From Lacibacter cauensis (lineage in GTDB: Bacteria; Bacteroidota; Bacteroidia; Chitinophagales; Chitinophagaceae): a DNA stretch of 64,000 nt. This document shows, in pieces, positions 61,010 to 64,000 of the stretch. Numbering within the stretch: the first letter of the stretch is position 1; every line of letters begins with the position of its first letter. The notes below the pieces were generated by a model. The model saw only the letters and a program-made list of their open reading frames with translations. It was not told the origin of the DNA and did no database searches. The DNA is taken from positions 682,001 through 746,000 of the forward strand of contig NZ_VLLE01000003.1 in the NCBI RefSeq assembly GCF_007830055.1. The letters run 5' to 3'. Position numbers and translations under genes: made by a program.

Positions 61010-61948
61010 ATGATGAAACAGTTACTATTTACTGCAATTGTTGCTATTGGTGCAGCAACAACATTTGCACAGGATGCTGAGGTAAAACGGCTGAAAGATG
61101 AATCGAACAAAACCATTAAAAAAGAACCCGAACAAAAAGAAGGCTGGACGAAGGGAGGTGTTTTTAACTTAAACCTGAGCCAGGGTGCCAGTAAAAACTG
61201 GGCTGCCGGTGCAGAAAAATTTTCTTTCTCGGTAAATGCATTGGCTAACACCTTTGCGTATTATAAAAAAGGCAGAAACGCATGGGACAATACGTTGAAT
61301 GTGCAGTACGGTATTGTCAATGCTACCAGTATCGGCACAAGAAAAAATGATGATCGTATTGATTTGCTTTCACGTTATGGTTACCAGCTGGGCGATACCG
61401 CTAAAAGCAGATGGTATGTATCGGCATTGGTAAACCTGCGTACACAAATGACAACAGGTTATAACTACACGGTTGAACCGAAAGAAAAGAACTCCAACTT
61501 TTTTGCCCCTGCTTACCTGCTGGTATCGCCGGGTATTTTGTACAAGCCCAATGCTGCTTTCGATGTTTTTCTGTCGCCGGTAACCAGCCGTTGGGTTATT
61601 GTAAACGCAGCCAATAAAGACATTCGCAGGTTGTTCAATTTTACCGACACAACCAAAGGATCTATTAACGAGATCGGTGCGTTTTTAACGGCCAATCTGA
61701 AGAAAGACCTCGCCAAAAACATCAGTCTTACCAGCAGGCTCGATCTGTTCAGCAATTACAAAAACAACCCCCAGAATATTGATGTGTTCTGGACCAACAC
61801 GCTGGGTTTCAAGGTAAACAAATATATCGGCGTCAGTTATAATTTCGACCTCATTTACGACCACGATGTGAAAAATGTAAAAACCGGCGGCCTGCTGGGC
61901 ACACAGCTCAAATCGTTGCTCGGAATAGGCTTCACCGCTACATTTTAG
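61010..61948 (+). CDS. DUF3078 outer-membrane-associated protein
   Basis: 312-residue exported protein, signal peptide 1-21 (ending TTFAQ). The mature part matches the Bacteroidota DUF3078 family: GWTKGGVFNLNLSQGASKNWAAGAEKFSFSVNALAN at its start, regular beta strands such as NTLNVQYGIV, RWYVSALVNLRTQM and KNISLTSRLDLFSNY, and an aromatic C-terminus GIGFTATF typical of outer-membrane beta-barrels. Role unknown; a barrel of about 12-14 strands is inferred from strand periodicity. ATG-ATG at the start leaves a one-codon ambiguity. scpA follows after a separate promoter element. Confidence 0.82.
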   Translation: MMKQLLFTAIVAIGAATTFAQDAEVKRLKDESNKTIKKEPEQKEGWTKGGVFNLNLSQGASKNWAAGAEKFSFSVNALANTFAYYKKGRNAWDNTLNVQYGIVNATSIGTRKNDDRIDLLSRYGYQLGDTAKSRWYVSALVNLRTQMTTGYNYTVEPKEKNSNFFAPAYLLVSPGILYKPNAAFDVFLSPVTSRWVIVNAANKDIRRLFNFTDTTKGSINEIGAFLTANLKKDLAKNISLTSRLDLFSNYKNNPQNIDVFWTNTLGFKVNKYIGVSYNFDLIYDHDVKNVKTGGLLGTQLKSLLGIGFTATF

Positions 61949-61963
61949 TACGGTTTAGTTCCC

Positions 61964-61971
61964 TACATTTG
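61964..61971 (+). promoter_or_regulatory. predicted -7 element of scpA
   Basis: TACATTTG, an exact TAnnTTTG, overlaps the TTG at 61969 that would give the longest frame, so translation must begin further on. The ATG at 61987 is 15 bp after the element. Confidence 0.5.
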
Positions 61972-61986
61972 CAAGTCCCGGATCAG

Positions 61987-62895
61987 ATGATTCGGGACTT
62001 GTTCGTTAAAAACAGAAATACTTTGCAAACAGAATCATACCAGATAAAACTCCCGCAGTTCGAAGGTCCGTTCGATCTGTTGCTCTTCTTTATTGAACGT
62101 GATGAGCTGGACATTTACAATATCCCTATTACACGTATCATCAAAGACTTTATGGATTATATCCATCAGAGTGAGCAGCTGAACATTGAACTGTCGAGCG
62201 AATTTATTTTGTTCATTTCTACGCTTATGCGCATCAAAGCAAAAATGCTGTTGCCACGTAAGGAAATAGATGAGCAGGGAAATGAAATTGATCCACGCCA
62301 GGAACTGGTTGATAAAATTCTTGAATACAAGAAGTTTAAAGAAGCCAGTGTGCAAATGGCCGAACTGGAAGCCATGCGTATGATGATGGTGAAGCGGGGA
62401 AACATTGCCAAAGAATTGTCGAGCATTGGCGAAGAATCAGGCGAAGGCACCGAGATACAAACCATTACCATGTTTAAACTGATGAAGACGTTTGAACGGG
62501 TAATGAAGAAACATCACGAACGGTTTAATAAGCCGGTACATACGGTAGTGCAGTACAACTATACCATGGAAGGTAGCCGTGAGTATGTGCTGGATTTGGT
62601 GAAGAAAGATAAAACAATACCTTTTGAGAAGCTGTTCGATATTGTGGAGAATCGCATACATGCACTCTTTCTGTTTCTTTCCCTGCTTGAGCTCTCGCAA
62701 CAACGTTACATGACACTGTTGGTAGGCGAAGGAAGAAATAATTTTATTGTAGAGTGGAACGAAAACCGTCCTGCAGATCTCGATATTGATATTTTTGAAC
62801 AGAACGAAGCAACAACAGATGCAGCAGAGGAACAGGAGCAACACGAAGAAGAGCCACCGCAAACAGATACTACAAACGAAACTGAAGAGCAATAG
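61987..62895 (+). CDS. scpA: segregation and condensation protein A
   Basis: Kleisin subunit that bridges the SMC dimer in chromosome condensation, with ScpB. 302 residues from the ATG at 61987. The N-terminal domain starts YQIKLPQFEGPFDLLLFFIERDELDIYNIPIT and continues with SEFILFISTLMRIKAKMLLPR, the SMC-neck-binding helix; the C-terminal winged helix contains IHALFLFLSLLELSQQRYMTLLVGE. The last 40 residues are a Glu/Thr-rich low-complexity tail. The start could also be the TTG at 62023, just before YQIKLPQF. scpB and smc are not in the window. Confidence 0.92.
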   Translation: MIRDLFVKNRNTLQTESYQIKLPQFEGPFDLLLFFIERDELDIYNIPITRIIKDFMDYIHQSEQLNIELSSEFILFISTLMRIKAKMLLPRKEIDEQGNEIDPRQELVDKILEYKKFKEASVQMAELEAMRMMMVKRGNIAKELSSIGEESGEGTEIQTITMFKLMKTFERVMKKHHERFNKPVHTVVQYNYTMEGSREYVLDLVKKDKTIPFEKLFDIVENRIHALFLFLSLLELSQQRYMTLLVGEGRNNFIVEWNENRPADLDIDIFEQNEATTDAAEEQEQHEEEPPQTDTTNETEEQ

Positions 62896-62897
62896 TA

Positions 62898-62927
62898 AAA
62901 AAGCCGCATCAATTGATGCGGCTTTTT
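62898..62927. terminator. perfect palindromic bidirectional terminator
   Basis: A 30-bp perfect palindrome (arm AAAAAGCCGCATC and its complement) lies between convergent scpA and dxs, with an A-run on one side and a T-run on the other. Confidence 0.92.
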
Positions 62928-62947
62928 ATTTACAGGCAGTTAAATAT

Positions 62948-64000
62948 TTACGCTTTCACAGCTACCCGTACATTCATCATCTCCCTTACCGTTTTTGCAA
63001 TACCATTGGCATCAATGCCAATTTCTTCATACAGTTGTTTTGGTGTACCATGTTCCACCAAACGATCGGGAATACCCATGATCTTTACTTCAGCACTATA
63101 ATTGTGTTGTGCCATAAATTCCAGTACGGCACTGCCAAAACCACCTACAACTGTTCCATCTTCAATCGTTACTACTTTCTCAAATTTTTGGAACACTTCG
63201 TGTAACAATTCTTCATCGATTGGTTTTGCAAAACGCATATCGTAATGTGCAGGATTAATGCCATCGTTCTTTAACTCACGAATAGCACTTGCCGCAAAAT
63301 TACCAGGGTGACCAAATGAAAGAATGGCAATGCCATCACCATCTTTCAACTTACGTCCTTTACCAATTTCTATTTCTTTCATCTCTGTTCTCCACTCCGG
63401 CATAACACCTTCTCCACGTGGGTAACGGATAGAGAAAGGCAGCTTTTGCGTTTCGAGTTGTGCGGTGTACATCATGTTCCGCAACTCGGCTTCATTCATC
63501 GGAGCTGCAACAATCATGTTGGGTATACAACGCATGTATGCAACATCATAGCAACCGTGGTGTGTAGGTCCATCTTCACCCACTAAACCTGCACGGTCTA
63601 AACAAAATACAACCGGCAGTTTTTGAATAGCCACATCGTGCAGCACCATGTCGTATGCACGCTGCATAAACGACGAATAAATATTACAGAACACACGCAT
63701 GCCCTGTGTTGCCATACCGGCGCTGAGCGTAACAGCATGTTGCTCACAAATACCTACGTCAAAAGCACGGTGCGGCATTTGGTCCATCATAAACTTGAGT
63801 GAAGAACCACTGGGCATTGCCGGTGTAACACCCACAATCTTTTCGTTCTTCTCCGCCAGTTCAATAATGGTATGGCCAAATACATCCTGGTATTTGGGCG
63901 GTTGTGGTGTATCGAATTTTTTCTTGTGAATTTCGCCGGTTACTTTATCAAACAAACCCGGCGCATGCCATTTGGTTTGATCTTTTTCTGCCAGCTCATA
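62948..64000 (-). CDS. dxs: 1-deoxy-D-xylulose-5-phosphate synthase, C-terminal part (truncated by window)
   Basis: TPP-dependent enzyme of the MEP isoprenoid pathway; joins pyruvate and glyceraldehyde-3-phosphate. The frame is open to the window edge, so the N-terminal TPP domain lies outside; 350 residues are visible. Seen: the central pyrimidine-binding domain with [31 protein letters not shown] (catalytic Glu) and FSSF-like [18 protein letters not shown]; then [28 protein letters not shown], which marks DXS and not transketolase; and the C-terminal domain with [13 protein letters not shown] and [17 protein letters not shown]. It ends at the shared palindromic terminator. Confidence 0.95.
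   Translation of the reverse strand, partial: YELAEKDQTKWHAPGLFDKVTGEIHKKKFDTPQPPKYQDVFGHTIIELAEKNEKIVGVTPAMPSGSSLKFMMDQMPHRAFDVGICEQHAVTLSAGMATQGMRVFCNIYSSFMQRAYDMVLHDVAIQKLPVVFCLDRAGLVGEDGPTHHGCYDVAYMRCIPNMIVAAPMNEAELRNMMYTAQLETQKLPFSIRYPRGEGVMPEWRTEMKEIEIGKGRKLKDGDGIAILSFGHPGNFAASAIRELKNDGINPAHYDMRFAKPIDEELLHEVFQKFEKVVTIEDGTVVGGFGSAVLEFMAQHNYSAEVKIMGIPDRLVEHGTPKQLYEEIGIDANGIAKTVREMMNVRVAVKA

Noticed and set aside
62948-64000. C-terminal subunit of the split transketolase
   Set aside because: [24 protein letters not shown] and the C-terminal FAKPIDEEL are DXS signatures, and the frame runs on beyond the window edge as expected for one-piece dxs.

Overview
The window is chromosomal DNA of a Bacteroidota bacterium, most likely a member of the Chitinophagaceae. 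Three things point there: a large subtilase with a type IX secretion (T9SS) sorting tail, TonB-dependent receptors with a carboxypeptidase-like N-terminal domain, and several start regions preceded by the Bacteroidota -7 element TAnnTTTG. Genes are dense on both strands. No rRNA, tRNA, CRISPR array, prophage or classical insertion sequence was recognised. Many starts were moved downstream of the longest open frame because the extra N-terminus crosses a promoter or a repeat.

Layout. 1-2.9 kb: dtd, a MazG-like pyrophosphohydrolase, glyS and a small membrane protein. 2.9-8.0 kb: a 1701-residue secreted subtilase. 8.1-15.3 kb: mfd, a DUF4870 protein, a lipoprotein, a 65-residue protein and gyrB. 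15.5-20.4 kb: an iron-uptake block made of an AraC regulator with a cysteine cluster, a TonB siderophore receptor and a PepSY protein. 20.6-28.5 kb: a five-gene set of planctomycete-type c-cytochrome/DUF1549/DUF1553, DUF1501, beta-propeller and FN3-associated proteins, followed by a GH3 glycosidase with a PA14 insert (28.5-31.2 kb). 31.3-43.7 kb: almost the entire heme pathway. The minus-strand order of transcription is hemA-hemC-hemD-hemE-hemF-hemB-hemL. On the plus strand lie hemH, hemJ and a small cytochrome, and a separate minus-strand hemN closes the block. 43.9-46.2 kb: a FecA-like TonB receptor. 46.3-64 kb: housekeeping genes (ileS, a DksA-like protein, a BASS transporter, an RRM protein, an MsbA-like ABC exporter, rbfA, a LolC-like permease, the transketolase N-terminal subunit, a WecA/MraY-type transferase, frr, an EamA permease, ppk2, mscL, a DUF3078 protein, scpA) and the C-terminal part of dxs, which runs off the right edge.

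The most unusual structure is in the heme operon. Four junctions between heme genes, and the inside of hemC, carry inverted arrays of 7-bp repeats. Two of these arrays enclose genes for four-helix-bundle (S23/IVS-type) proteins. Each of the two proteins belongs to a different subfamily and is bracketed by a different heptad family. The other copies are solo palindromes without a gene. One of them sits in frame within hemC and encodes about 28 residues, and several supply the stop codon of the neighbouring gene. Two more copies lie next to hemH/hemJ and rbfA. This resembles an autonomous/non-autonomous repeat family (compare RAYT/REPIN), but with a four-helix-bundle protein in place of a transposase. 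The pattern is read directly from the sequence; the mobility interpretation is inference.

The iron and heme genes form a physiological theme. Siderophore and FecA-like receptors bring in iron, the hem genes turn it into heme, and several c-type cytochrome proteins consume it. A shared motif upstream of both TonB receptors and an FNR-like palindrome upstream of hemN suggest iron and oxygen control.
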